From Flavobacteriales bacterium (GTDB taxonomy: Bacteria; Bacteroidota; Bacteroidia; Flavobacteriales_D; Parvicellaceae): a stretch of 55,792 nucleotides of DNA. Shown piece after piece: positions 37,076-47,129 of this stretch. Under the pieces are notes generated by a model. The model did no database searches. It was not told the DNA's origin and saw only the letters and a list, made by a program, of their open reading frames with translations. The stretch is from assembly GCA_018401455.1 (NCBI GenBank), contig JAGYKU010000013.1, forward strand, positions 1-55,792, in the 5' to 3' direction. A program made the translations under genes and the position numbers. The number at the start of each line of letters is the position of its first letter. The first letter of the stretch is position 1.

Positions 37076-38479
37076 CTACTCATACCCCAAGATATCCATC
37101 ATATCTTCTACAGTTTGTTCGTTTCTATATACGTAATCTATAAAATTACCTTTTTTGTCTCTATCCACGATTACGTGTTTTGGAGCAGGAATCAAACAAT
37201 GTTTTAATCCTCCGTAACCGCTTATTGCATCTTGATATGCTCCTGTGTGGAAAAACCCTAAATATAGAGGTTCTTTATCAGTGTCTTTGTATTCAGGAAG
37301 CATGATTTGTTGGTTGAAATCTTCAGAATTGTAGTAATCCGAATGGTCACAACTAATTCCACCAATATTCGCTTTTACATATTCATTTTTCCATTTGTTA
37401 ATGGGTAAAAGAATAAATTTCTCATTGATAGACCAAGCATCTGGAATCGTATTCATCAAACTGTTGTCCACGATATACCAACGTTCTTGATCATTTTGTT
37501 GTTTTTGCTCAATTACTTTAAAAATCGTTGCTCCTGCTTCACCCACTGTATATTTTCCAAATTCTGTAAAAATATTTGGATCTGGAACACCTTCTTGAGT
37601 ACAAGTTTCCTTGATGTTTCTTACAATTTCATTAATCATATACTCATAATCGTATTTGAAACCTAAGTGATTTCTTATAGGAAATCCTCCGCCCAGATTC
37701 AAAGAATCCAATGTTGGACAAATTTTTTGCAACTTAGTATATAGTTTTACTGCTTTGTTAAATTCTCCCCAATAGTAAATCGTATCTTTAATACCTGAAT
37801 CCACAAAAAAGTGAAGCATTTTGACAGTAAAACTTTTGTTTCCTTTGATTTTATTAGTATATAAATCTAGTAATTCATTACTTCTAATTCCGAGTCTTGA
37901 AGTGTAATATGAAGATTGTGGTTCTTCATCAATTGCCATTCTAATTCCTATATCAATTGTTCTTCCATTGAGCAATTTTTCAATTCGGTCTATTTCACTT
38001 GGACTGTCTAGAATGATGGTTGAGTTTTTGAATCCTTTTTCTTGTAATCTTAAAATTTTAGTGATGTATTCATCGGTTTTATAACCATTATGAATGATTA
38101 GAATGTCTTTTTTTAACTCTCCTTTTTCGTACAATTTTTCAATCAAGTCAATATCGAAAGCGGAAGAAGTTTCTAAATTCACTTTTTGTTTCAAAGCGGC
38201 ACTTACAATATGGTGAAAGTGACTACATTTGGTACAATAACAAAAATTGTAAGTACCATTATAATCATTTGCTTTGATGGCTCTGTTGAATAAGTTTCTC
38301 GCTTTTTTAATTTGATCTCCAATTTTTGGAAGATACATCAATCTAAAAGGTGTGCCGTATTTTTCTATAAGATACTTAATGGAAACTCCATTAAATAGTA
38401 GATAATCATCGTTTAAATCAAATCCGTCTTGTGGAAAATAATACGTTTGGTCAATTAGGTTAAAATAAGTGTTTTTCAT
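37076..38479 (-). CDS. speA: Biosynthetic-type arginine decarboxylase (short form)
   Basis: A 467-residue, PLP-dependent, fold-type III decarboxylase producing agmatine from arginine. The PLP lysine region reads YNFCYCTKCSHFHHIVSAAL, followed by VNLETSSAFDIDLIEKLYEK, the glycine-rich phosphate site NLGGGFPIRNHLGF, and GFFHTGAYQDAISGYGGLKH near the C-terminus. It is shorter than the 630-residue E. coli SpeA, as is usual for Bacteroidota. The downstream DHS-like gene gives a polyamine unit. Agmatine would go on to putrescine or a carboxy- or homo-polyamine route; those later genes are not in the window. Confidence 0.93.
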   Translation of the reverse strand: MKNTYFNLIDQTYYFPQDGFDLNDDYLLFNGVSIKYLIEKYGTPFRLMYLPKIGDQIKKARNLFNRAIKANDYNGTYNFCYCTKCSHFHHIVSAALKQKVNLETSSAFDIDLIEKLYEKGELKKDILIIHNGYKTDEYITKILRLQEKGFKNSTIILDSPSEIDRIEKLLNGRTIDIGIRMAIDEEPQSSYYTSRLGIRSNELLDLYTNKIKGNKSFTVKMLHFFVDSGIKDTIYYWGEFNKAVKLYTKLQKICPTLDSLNLGGGFPIRNHLGFKYDYEYMINEIVRNIKETCTQEGVPDPNIFTEFGKYTVGEAGATIFKVIEQKQQNDQERWYIVDNSLMNTIPDAWSINEKFILLPINKWKNEYVKANIGGISCDHSDYYNSEDFNQQIMLPEYKDTDKEPLYLGFFHTGAYQDAISGYGGLKHCLIPAPKHVIVDRDKKGNFIDYVYRNEQTVEDMMDILGYE

Positions 38480-38578
38480 CGGCAGATTGTCAAGGAAAAT
38501 GTGTTTTTATGTTATTATTAAATGCAAATAAAAAGAAAAAAAAGATACAAACATCAAAAAAAAAGTTATGTTTTGAAA

Positions 38579-39070
38579 TTACATATCAAATATTTCATCT
38601 TCGTCTTCGTACTCCTGTTCTAAAACCCAAGGAATCAGACATTCAAACTCCACTTGAACTAGATTTTTCCTATCCTCAAAAGATGTTAAAAAACTTTCTT
38701 TTCTAAATCCCAAACTGAAGTTTTTGGTGATTTCTATCAAATTGAATTTTTTATCATCTTCGGTCATCAATTCCAAGTAATCTGGACCGGTAAAATTTCC
38801 TTTGAAATGAAACCAACCGCTATAAAGATGCATTCCATTTTCAACAGCTGCAAAATGACTCACTTCAGCTTCTTTTTTGTAATCTATACCCAATTTTTCG
38901 AACAATTGTTTAATTTCTTCTGGGTAGATATCATCTCTTTGTTTTGCAAAATTTAACCCGTCTAGTGTTTCGCTTTCTTCAGCGCTTGCTCTTTTTATGT
39001 TTTTGTAGGTATTTTGTGTAATGGTTTTATCCACCTCAAAATTCCAATCTTTGTAACTTACTTTTGTCAT
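38579..39070 (-). CDS. Conserved hypothetical protein
   Basis: A 163-residue soluble protein without signal peptide or membrane helix. Visible segments: VSYKDWNFEVDKTITQNTYK, a helix IYPEEIKQLFEKLGIDYKKE, a strand region GMHLYSGWFHFKGNFTG, and a very acidic tail EQEYEDEDEIFDM. I recognise no named domain. It lies 99 bases upstream of speA on the same strand and may be read with it, but the gap and A-rich spacer leave that open. Confidence 0.72.
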   Translation of the reverse strand: MTKVSYKDWNFEVDKTITQNTYKNIKRASAEESETLDGLNFAKQRDDIYPEEIKQLFEKLGIDYKKEAEVSHFAAVENGMHLYSGWFHFKGNFTGPDYLELMTEDDKKFNLIEITKNFSLGFRKESFLTSFEDRKNLVQVEFECLIPWVLEQEYEDEDEIFDM

Positions 39071-39223
39071 GATTTTGTTATGAATTGCAAAGTTAAGGAT
39101 AGGAATTTATTTTTAAAGGTAATATCTAGAAAAATATAGTAAATTGAAGTGTTTGAAGTTTTTAAACTGCATTTACTGTCAACTTTTTATTTAATTTTGT
39201 TTTTGAATTTTTAAAGAAAATCT

Positions 39224-40150
39224 ATGTACACCAAAAAGAACTACAGTTTTATAATGACTCTCAATTGGTCTAAACAGCCATTTTTGATAGGAGTTTTATA
39301 TTCTGCTATTATTTGTTTTGTGAGTTATTTTTTTGAACTGAATATATATTTGCCTTGGCAACCAATAAGTGTAATAGGTATTGCTGTCGCATTTTATTTA
39401 GGTTTTAAAAACAATAGTTCTTACGACAGAACTTGGGAAGCTAGAAAAATATATGGCGCTATTGTAAATGATAGTAGAACTTTTGGTGTAGCAGTGGACT
39501 CTTTTGTTCAAGGTGAAAAAGAAACTGAAATCAAAAAAGAATTAATCTACAGACATATCGCTTGGCTCACGGCTTTGAGACATCAACTTAGATTGAGCAA
39601 ACCTTGGGAACACACAGAGGAAAGACTAAAAGGCGTTTATTCTCCAACAATTTGTGAAGATTATGATTTAAAATTAAACAAAGATTTAAGTAAATATTTA
39701 AATGATAAAGAAATCTCCCAAATTGAAAGTAAATCTAACAGGGCAACACAAATTCTGAAAAACCAATCTGTAAGACTACAAGAGTTAAAAGATCAAAACT
39801 ATTTTGAAGATTTTAGACACATGGAATTTCATCATCTAATTGCTAGTTTTTATGATGGACAAGGTAAAGCAGAAAGGATTAAAAACTTTCCATTTCCAAG
39901 ACAATATGCTTCAACAGCACTTTGGCTCACCTATGTATTTTGTGCCTTAGTACCTCTTGGATTGTTAGAAATTTTCGACACTAATATTTGGTTTCAAATG
40001 ACGTGTCCAATCATTTCTGGATTAATAATTTGGATATTCTTTTTGATGGAAAAAATCGGAGATTATTCAGAAAATCCTTTTGAAGGTGCTTACAACGATG
40101 TTCCGATTTCATCCATCTACATGGAAATTGATATAAGAGAAATGGATTAA
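39224..40150 (+). CDS. Bestrophin-family ion channel
   Basis: A 308-residue membrane protein. N-terminal helices (PFLIGVLYSAIICFVSYFFE, PISVIGIAVAFYLGFKNNSS) are followed by the family motif SYDRTWEARKIYGAIVNDSR, a long cytosolic helical part, and two C-terminal helices (ALWLTYVFCALVPLGLLEIF). It ends with the bestrophin signature of an acidic, membrane-proximal segment (NPFEGAYNDVPISSI). Bacterial bestrophins form pentameric channels, cation-selective in characterised cases, though the family is often called chloride channels. It is the first gene of a plus-strand run. Confidence 0.9.
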   Translation: MYTKKNYSFIMTLNWSKQPFLIGVLYSAIICFVSYFFELNIYLPWQPISVIGIAVAFYLGFKNNSSYDRTWEARKIYGAIVNDSRTFGVAVDSFVQGEKETEIKKELIYRHIAWLTALRHQLRLSKPWEHTEERLKGVYSPTICEDYDLKLNKDLSKYLNDKEISQIESKSNRATQILKNQSVRLQELKDQNYFEDFRHMEFHHLIASFYDGQGKAERIKNFPFPRQYASTALWLTYVFCALVPLGLLEIFDTNIWFQMTCPIISGLIIWIFFLMEKIGDYSENPFEGAYNDVPISSIYMEIDIREMD

Positions 40151-40196
40151 CGATGATAACTTTACCTACTCAAAATAATTAAATGTAAAAAAATCG

Positions 40197-40802
40197 ATGA
40201 AGACAACACTTATCATATTGAGTTTATTTATAACATTAAGTTTATGGTCTCAAAATAATCTTCAAGCCTGGACAATCGAGGAGCTACAAAGTGCAAAAAC
40301 TGGTGACACTTGTTCCTTTTTAGAACCCATAGAAAAAGATGTGGTGATGTATCTCAATTTAGCAAGAATGTATCCTCAAAAATTTAAAGTTATTGAACTA
40401 AAAAGATACTACGGCACCAAAAAATATGGTGATTATCTAAAAGGATCAACATACATCACTTCGCTAGAAGAAATGTTGGACACGCTTGTTCCTATGAATG
40501 CCTTGATTCCAAGCGATAGTATGACGAGTTATTCTAAATGTTTTGCTAAAGAAATGGGAGCAGCAGGCACTGTGGGACATGAAAGAATTAACTGCCCAAA
40601 AATTAACAAATACGCTGAAAATTGTTCTTTCGGAATGACGAATGGGAAAGATATTGTGATGCAAATGCTTATAGACCATAATATAGTAGGTTTGGGGCAC
40701 CGAATTAATTCTCTCAATCCAAGATACCTATATATAGGTATAGCATTCGACAAACATAAAGAATGGGGCGAATGTTGCGTGATGAATTTGTATAAGCCCT
40801 AA
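40197..40802 (+). CDS. Secreted CAP (SCP/PR1) domain protein
   Basis: A 201-residue protein with signal peptide MKTTLIILSLFITLSLWSQN and a CAP domain. It opens with EKDVVMYLNLARMYPQKF (CAP helix 1), then LIPSDSMTSYSKCFAKEMGA, VGHERINC with the cavity His/Glu, YAENCSFGMTNG and the final IDHNIVGLGHRINSLNPRYL. The order matches CAP1-CAP2 motifs. Function in bacteria is not settled; lipid or wall binding has been proposed. It lies 46 bases after the bestrophin gene. Confidence 0.9.
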   Translation: MKTTLIILSLFITLSLWSQNNLQAWTIEELQSAKTGDTCSFLEPIEKDVVMYLNLARMYPQKFKVIELKRYYGTKKYGDYLKGSTYITSLEEMLDTLVPMNALIPSDSMTSYSKCFAKEMGAAGTVGHERINCPKINKYAENCSFGMTNGKDIVMQMLIDHNIVGLGHRINSLNPRYLYIGIAFDKHKEWGECCVMNLYKP

Positions 40803-40931
40803 AGTAAAATACAAAAATCTAAAAAGCCATAATACATACACATCAAACTCTTTACACAAAATAAAACTTACAATTTTTTAGTCTTTTGAATCTAATTCTG
40901 AACCAAAAAAAACATAAAAAACAAAATAGTG

Positions 40932-40963
40932 TTTTCAGAATTCAAATTGTAGTTGTATATTCG
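40932..40963 (+). promoter_or_regulatory. Candidate promoter of the PpiD-like gene
   Basis: TTTT (40932-40935) and, after 20 bases, TATATTCG (40956-40963), seven of eight matches to the TAnnTTTG -7 box. The start codon at 40986 leaves a leader of about 17 bases. Confidence 0.4.
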
Positions 40964-40985
40964 CAGCCTTAAATAAAAAATAGAA

Positions 40986-43239
40986 ATGGCATTAGTAGGC
41001 AAAATTAGAGAAAAATCAGGATTACTAGTATTTGTAGTGGGGCTAGGATTGTTGTTGTTTATCATACCTTTTGATACAATATTTCAAGGTTTGCAAGGTT
41101 CGGGTGAGCAACCAATTGGAGAAATGTATGGAGAAAAAATTTACGATTCAAATCCTAAATGGAATTTCAATATGAGAGCTCAGAACATGTTTGCAGGTTC
41201 CGCAAACATTCCGGAAGAATACAAAATCCAACAAGAAACTCAATTGTGGAATCAAATGATTATCGACACCCTTCTAAAAATTGAAGTGGAGAAAATTGGT
41301 TTGAGAGTAAGTCAAACAGAACTTACAGATTATTTAATTTTGGGAGATTATCCCAATCAACAATTAGTAGATGCTTTTTCATATCAATATCCAGGAAGCG
41401 AAGAGAAAGTATTTAGTAAAGATTCATTAAAAGCAAATTTTTACGACAGAATTTATGCTGAACTTACTACTTTAACAGGAGATCAATTGGTTGCTGCTAA
41501 AAACAACATTTATTACAATTATGAATTGCCTTTTATGGAAACAAGAATCAAAACAAAAATACAATGCAATGGCAAAGTATTCTGTGATTGCTACTAATAG
41601 TGAGGCTACTAAAAGTTTGATTGCTAAAAATGCTGCTTTAGATATTAGTTTTGTTGCAAAAGATGTAAACTCTGTTCCAAATGATTCTATCAAAATTTCT
41701 GATAGTGAAATCAAAAGTTATTACGAAAAAAACAAGAATAACAAAGAGTGGAGAATGATAGACGAGTACAGAGCATTTGATTATGTTTTGATTCCTATCA
41801 AACCTACTGAGCAAGACAAAGAAATAATGAGTGCTGATTTGGAAAAAGTGAAAATTGCATTTCAAAAATCATCTAATGATTCTGCTTTTGTAAATGCAAA
41901 TTCTGAAACTAAAATTGGGGCTAATCAACAAGATCAAAATAATTTTGATGTGATGCCTGCAAACGAATTTGATAAATTCCAATCTCCTTTTCCTGCTGAT
42001 ATCAATGAGCAAATTGCAAACGCAAACAAAGGTGAAGTTGTAGGGCCATTTCCTTTCACAAATCAAAATGGTGATGCAAAAATAATTTTAGCAAAAATCA
42101 GAGATTCTTACACTAGAGAAGAAACGGAAGTAAGACACATACTTATTGGAACTTCTACAAATGGATTGGTAGAAGGTGTAAATGATGTAGAAATTGCAGA
42201 AAAAAAGAAATTGGCTGATAGTTTAGTAAATGTTTTAAAAGCAGACAATAGTAAATTTGCTCAATTAGCAACTCAATTTACTGACGACAAACAAGGTTTT
42301 GCAATGAATAAAGGATATTACAATGTTTATCCTGAAGCAGGTTTGGTTCAAGAATTTAAAGATTTTGCATTGAATAATCCAGTTGGTGCAATTCAAAGTG
42401 TAGAAACCCAATTTGGTTATCACGTAATGGAAGTTACCAAAAAAGGTGAATTCAAACACAATTACCTTGCTATGATTGACAAAAGTGTAAAACCTTCAAA
42501 AGATACCAAAATGACTGTTTTTGAAATTGAAGGTTTGGAAGTTATGGAAAAAGCTGAACAAAATAAGTTAGACGCTGTTGCAGAAGAAAAAGGATTGGAT
42601 ATTGTCAAAGGTCAAATGGTTTTAACAAATCCATTTATTCAAGAAGTTGGATACATTAGTACTTTTGCTGAGTGGTCTTTTAATGAAGAAAGAAAAATTG
42701 GCGATGTTTCTACTCCAATTGAAACAAAAGATGGTAACTATCTTGTAGCAAAAATGACTGCTGTGGCAACATATGGAATACCAACTTTCGAAGCAGTAAA
42801 AGAAATGATGAAAGATGAATTACTTAAAGAAAAGAAAGTTGCATATTTGGCTAACAAAGTTAAAAATGTAAAATCTTTAGAAGAAGCAGCTCAAATTTTA
42901 ACAAATAATACTAACGTATCTGAAAATACGCTAAAACTTTCTATGGATGCTTTCCCTGGAGTAAGTTCTGATGTAACTGCTGTTGCAAAAACTTTCTTGT
43001 TAAAAGACAATTTGAATACAGTAAATGTAATTGAAGGTAAACAAGGTGTATATGTAGTTGTGATTAAAAACGCAAACATCACACCAGCACCTTCTGAAAT
43101 TGCAGATGAAAAATCATTGTTGACAACTAAAAGACAAGACTTTGTAGAAAGTAATTTAGTTAATTCTTTATTAAAAACTGCTGATGTAAGAGATTATAGA
43201 ATGAAAGCTAAAATCACTTACGCTACAAGAGATAACTAA
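40986..43239 (+). CDS. PpiD/SurA-like peptidyl-prolyl isomerase (frameshifted)
   Basis: Two overlapping frames (40986-41597 and 41491-43239) form one membrane-anchored periplasmic foldase of about 750 residues. An N-terminal membrane helix (LLVFVVGLGLLLFIIPF), SurA/PpiD N-terminal region, parvulin rotamase domain (EVRHILIGTSTNG ... FAQLATQFTDDKQGFAMNKG ... VETQFGYHVMEVTKK) and a long C-terminal helical part are visible. At about 41556-41560 the frames join as RIKTK-YNAMAKYSV if the A run there (five) is shortened by one or lengthened by two. This is another homopolymer event. The role is folding of exported and outer-membrane proteins. A strong terminator follows. Confidence 0.88.
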
Positions 43240-43260
43240 AATAAGTAATTATTTTTCCCA

Positions 43261-43294
43261 AAAAAGCTCTTCAAAAATTGAAGAGCTTTTTTTA
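43261..43294 (+). terminator. Intrinsic terminator of the PpiD-like gene
   Basis: AAAAAGCTCTTCAA pairs with TTGAAGAGCTTTTT across a 3-base loop, followed by more T. The stem is about 14 pairs. It lies 22 bases past the PpiD stop codon and ends this plus-strand transcript. Confidence 0.92.
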
Positions 43295-43446
43295 TTTCCA
43301 ATGAGTATTATTAATTTTGATTTAATTGAAGAGATTATATTGCGCATTTTTCAACCGAAAGAATGAACGAAAGTGAATTCTGAAGTGAAGAAAACGAACA
43401 TCTTTGTAATAATTTTCTTAGTTTCGCAGAACAAAATTTACGATAG

Positions 43447-44901
43447 ATGAAATTGGCACTACATTGGAAAATTATAATAGGTTTACTTTTAGGAATTATA
43501 TGGGCTGCCATTTCGAGTTTTTTAGGCTGGTCGGAATTCACACTCAACTGGATTGATCCATTTGGAAAAATATTTATCAATCTTTTAAAAATGATTGCCA
43601 TTCCATTGGTATTGTTTTCTATCATAAAAGGTGTTGCAGATCTAAAAGACATAGCTAAACTTGGAAAGGTTGGATTTAAAACACTTGGGATGTATTTAAT
43701 CACTACTGTTTTTGCTGTTGGATTAGGGCTTACTCTGGTAAATATTTTACAGCCAGGAAAAACTCTTCCTCAAGAACAACTCGTTGAAAACAGAATTAAA
43801 TATGAACTGTGGGCACAAGAAAATGACATTCCACTTGCGGATGACAAAGTATTTTTAACTGATGAAAAATACAAAGACCAAGTGCTTTTAGCTACTGAAA
43901 AATACCAAAAAGATAAAATTTCTAATGCAGCAGATGAAAGTCTACAAAAAAAGAAAAATACTGCTTCGAGCCAAGCTGATCAAAGGCCTTTACAATTCTT
44001 AGTTGACATTGTACCAACAAATATCTTTGGTGCATTAACGGATACAACTAACATGCTTCAAGTAATATTTTTTGGAATTTTATTCGGTATATCACTTCTT
44101 CTAATTCCTTTGGATTCTTCTGAACCAGTTAATAAACTTGTTGGTGGCATCAATGATGTTTTTTTGATGATGGTGGATATAATCATGAGAGCTTCTCCCT
44201 ATTTTGTTTTTGCATTATTAGCTGGAAATTTTTCTGAATTAGCTAAAGATGATCCTTTGAAACTTTGGGACACGCTTTCTTCCTTACTCACATACAGTGG
44301 AGTTGTTTTGTTGGGGTTAGGGATTATGATTTTTATAGTATATCCATTCTTAATGATATACATCACGAAGAAAAACGGTACACCTATGAAATATGGTAGT
44401 TTTTTCAAAAGAATCAGTCCCGCTCAATTCCTTGCATTCTCTACAAGTTCGAGTGCTGCCACTTTACCAGTAACAATTGAGTGTGTTCGAGATAGAATTG
44501 GTGTTTCCAAAGAAGTAACCAGTTTTGTGCTTCCAATTGGAGCAACTGTAAATATGGATGGAACAAGTTTATATCAAGCAGTTGCAGCAATATTCTTAGC
44601 ACAAATCCATATGATAGATTTAAGTATGGGCGCTCAATTAGAAATTATGTTGTTGGCCATTATGGCATCTATAGGATCTGCGGCAGTTCCAAGCGCTGGT
44701 ATTGTGATGTTAATGATTGTATTAACAAGTGTAGGATTAAATGCAGAATGGGTGGTAATGATTTTTGCAGTAGATCGAATTTTGGACATGTGCAGAACGG
44801 TTGTAAACGTGACGGGTGATGCTACAGTATCTACTATAATCGCTAGTTCGGAAAATGAGTTAAATATTGTTGACGAAGCAATTATTGATCGCGCTGAGTA
44901 A
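43447..44901 (+). CDS. Dicarboxylate/amino-acid:cation symporter (DAACS, GltP-like)
   Basis: A 484-residue secondary transporter. Family motifs are all present: HP1 FSTSSSAATLPVT, NMDGTSLYQAVAAIFLAQ in TM7, HP2 AAVPSAGIVMLMIVL, and the TM8 substrate site DRILDMCRTVVNVTGDATVS, where Asp and Arg mark use of acidic substrates (glutamate, aspartate or C4-dicarboxylates). A polar insertion of about 90 residues (about 105-190, DIPLADDKVFLTDEKYKDQV) lies after the third helix, longer than in GltPh. The gene has its own gap of about 150 bases upstream. Confidence 0.94.
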   Translation: MKLALHWKIIIGLLLGIIWAAISSFLGWSEFTLNWIDPFGKIFINLLKMIAIPLVLFSIIKGVADLKDIAKLGKVGFKTLGMYLITTVFAVGLGLTLVNILQPGKTLPQEQLVENRIKYELWAQENDIPLADDKVFLTDEKYKDQVLLATEKYQKDKISNAADESLQKKKNTASSQADQRPLQFLVDIVPTNIFGALTDTTNMLQVIFFGILFGISLLLIPLDSSEPVNKLVGGINDVFLMMVDIIMRASPYFVFALLAGNFSELAKDDPLKLWDTLSSLLTYSGVVLLGLGIMIFIVYPFLMIYITKKNGTPMKYGSFFKRISPAQFLAFSTSSSAATLPVTIECVRDRIGVSKEVTSFVLPIGATVNMDGTSLYQAVAAIFLAQIHMIDLSMGAQLEIMLLAIMASIGSAAVPSAGIVMLMIVLTSVGLNAEWVVMIFAVDRILDMCRTVVNVTGDATVSTIIASSENELNIVDEAIIDRAE

Positions 44902-44992
44902 CTTCTTTAAAAATATAAGTTATGAATGAAACCATCAGCATCGATTTCCGTATGGTAAGGTTATTGCAAATAAAAAGACAAACAACAAATTG

Positions 44993-47033
44993 ATGAATAA
45001 ATTCAACTTTAAAACTGCTTTTCTTTTCTTTTCTTTTTTGCTAATTGCTTTAGTAAATGTTGCTCAAGATGAGGGAAGGGGGTCATTCCCTGTGCGTTCC
45101 TACTGATAAAAATTAGTAAAACTTTGGGAAGCCAATGACAAAAAAAACGACTACAACAAAAGAATTACTGCACTTAAAGATATCCTAGATGTTAATGAAA
45201 ATTGTGCTCCCTGTATGTGGAATATGGCAGATGAAACATTTAGAAGAGCAAAAATAAATGGAAATTCTTACGAAATTCCAAAGAAATACTACTTGATGCT
45301 TTCTGAAACTTGCCAGATTATCATGCAGATGTTATAATCTTGGATTAATATATTACTCAGAACAATTGATTGTGAAGCATTAAAATATTGCTCCAACTGT
45401 TGGTATATCTTTCAAATCTGATGATGAAAAAAAATTCAACAGAAAGTATGACGATCAAATCAAAGATGTAAAAGAAGTAATAGATGAAGCCGACTTTTAT
45501 TGTAACTATTTCACCAAAAATAAAGTTTCTTTCAATCCTGTTTTAGTAAAAAATGTCTCAACAGCAGATAAAGATGAATACCTTCCTATTATTTCTCCTG
45601 ATAATGAGATTATGTTTTATACCAGAGAATATGAATATAAAGATAAAGGAGGGATTTTATCACAAGTTATTCAAGAATTTACTGAAAGTTATAGAAAAAA
45701 TGCTGACAGTGAATTTGATGCAGGAAAAAGAATGGAATATCCATTCAATGTTGGGCCTAAATACGGAGGGGCTAGTATTTCTATAGACAACAAAGAAATG
45801 TATGTATGTGCTTGTGCAAAAGAAGGAGAATATTGGAACTGCGATTTATTTATGACAAAATATGAAATAAAAACAGTAGAAGGAAAGAAAAAATACATTT
45901 GGTCTGAATTAGAAAATTTAGGACCTAACATTAATGGCAATCAAACTTGGGAAGCTCAGCCATCATTAAGCGCTGACGGTAAAACGCTATATTTTGCAAG
46001 TGCCAGACAAGGCGGTTATGGAGGAATTGACATTTATTATTCCGAAAGAGATGAAGATGGAAATTGGGGACCTGCCAAAAATATGGGACCTGTAATTAAC
46101 TCTGAAGGAAGTGACAAATCTCCTTATTTGCATTGCGATAGTCGAACTTTATATTTCGTTTCAGAAACCCATGCCAAAAGATTAGGCGCTGGAGGATATG
46201 ATATTTTTTATTCAAAACAAGACAAAACTACTGGCGAATGGTCAAAACCAAAAAATATTGGCTATCCTATCAACACACCTGGCGATGAAGAAGCCCTTAT
46301 TGTGAGTACAGATGGGAAATATGGTTACTTCTCATCCGACCAAACCAAAGGTGGTATTGGCAAAAAAGACATTTTTTACTTTTTGATGCCTGAAGAAGCT
46401 CGACCAGATAAAGTCGTTTTGATGAAAGGTCAAATTGCCACAGAAAATATTGCTGATATAAAAGACGCCAAATTGGAAGTGAGATTCGAAGATGGAACTA
46501 CTCAAAAACAAGAAATAAAAGTTCAAGACAATGGTTCTTATGTAGCGGTTGCCAATATTGGTGACGGAACAAAAGACGCTTTGCTTGAAGTCAAAAAAGA
46601 AGGTAAATCTTACCAATCTAAACTTATCGTAAAGGAAGATGCAGGAAAAACCTTTATCAAAGATGAAGAAATCGAAATTAAAGACATCAAAAAAGGAAGT
46701 GCTCATACTATTAATGATATTCTATTTAAAACCAATAGTAGTGAAATTGACCCAAAATCAGAATTAGTGTTGAAAGGTTTTGCTGCTTGGCTCAAAGACA
46801 ATCCAAAGATTAGTATCGAAATTCAAGGACATACTGACGATTTAGGTAGTGATGCGGACAACTTAGCACTTTCGCAAGATAGAGCTTTTTCGGTGATGGA
46901 ATTTATTACAAAACAAGGAATTCCTGCTTCTAGAGTAAAATTTAAGGGGTATGGAGAGTCTCAACCTAAAGTACCCAATACTTCACCTGAAAACAGAGCC
47001 AAAAATCGTAGAACAGATTTCAAAATACTTTGA
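44993..47033 (+). CDS. OmpA-family protein with TPR-like N-terminus and PD40 repeats (5' end frameshifted)
   Basis: The open frame 45612-47033 lacks a start region; coding sense continues upstream to an ATG at 44993 with signal peptide (MNKFNFKTAFLFFSFLLIAL). Reading across frames gives a TPR-like segment (KLWEANDKKNDYNKRITALK, CAPCMWNMADETF), then PD40/WD40-like propeller repeats (PSLSADGKTLYFASARQGGY, GGIDIYYSERDEDGNWG), a CarboxypepD_reg-like piece, and a C-terminal OmpA domain (HTINDILFKTNSSEIDPKSE, IQGHTDDLGSDADNLALSQD) that binds peptidoglycan. Between 45100 and 45450 there are in-frame stops and at least three base losses, several in short homopolymers. Such proteins are common in T9SS-using bacteria (PorE-like architecture: TPR, propeller, OmpA), and PorE is a plausible but unproven identity. 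Confidence 0.82.
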
Positions 47034-47076
47034 TACATTCGTTTTTCATATTTAAACAATAAATTAAAATTTATAC

Positions 47077-47109
47077 TTTTCTCTAAAGAACAAAAACAGT
47101 TTACATTTG
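47077..47109 (+). promoter_or_regulatory. Candidate promoter of the photolyase gene
   Basis: TTTT (47077-47080) and, after 21 bases, TACATTTG (47102-47109), an exact TAnnTTTG match, 20 bases before the ATG at 47130. Confidence 0.5.
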
Positions 47110-47129
47110 TTAAATAAAACAAAAATTTC

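Noticed and set aside
43335-43703. Minus-strand open frame of 122 codons over the symporter 5' end
   Set aside because: It overlaps the symporter start and its promoter region, with no protein features; the symporter motifs prove the plus strand.
46332-46706. Minus-strand open frame of 124 codons
   Set aside because: It is antisense to the PD40/OmpA coding region, Phe-rich as expected from antisense Lys codons, and has no recognisable protein features.
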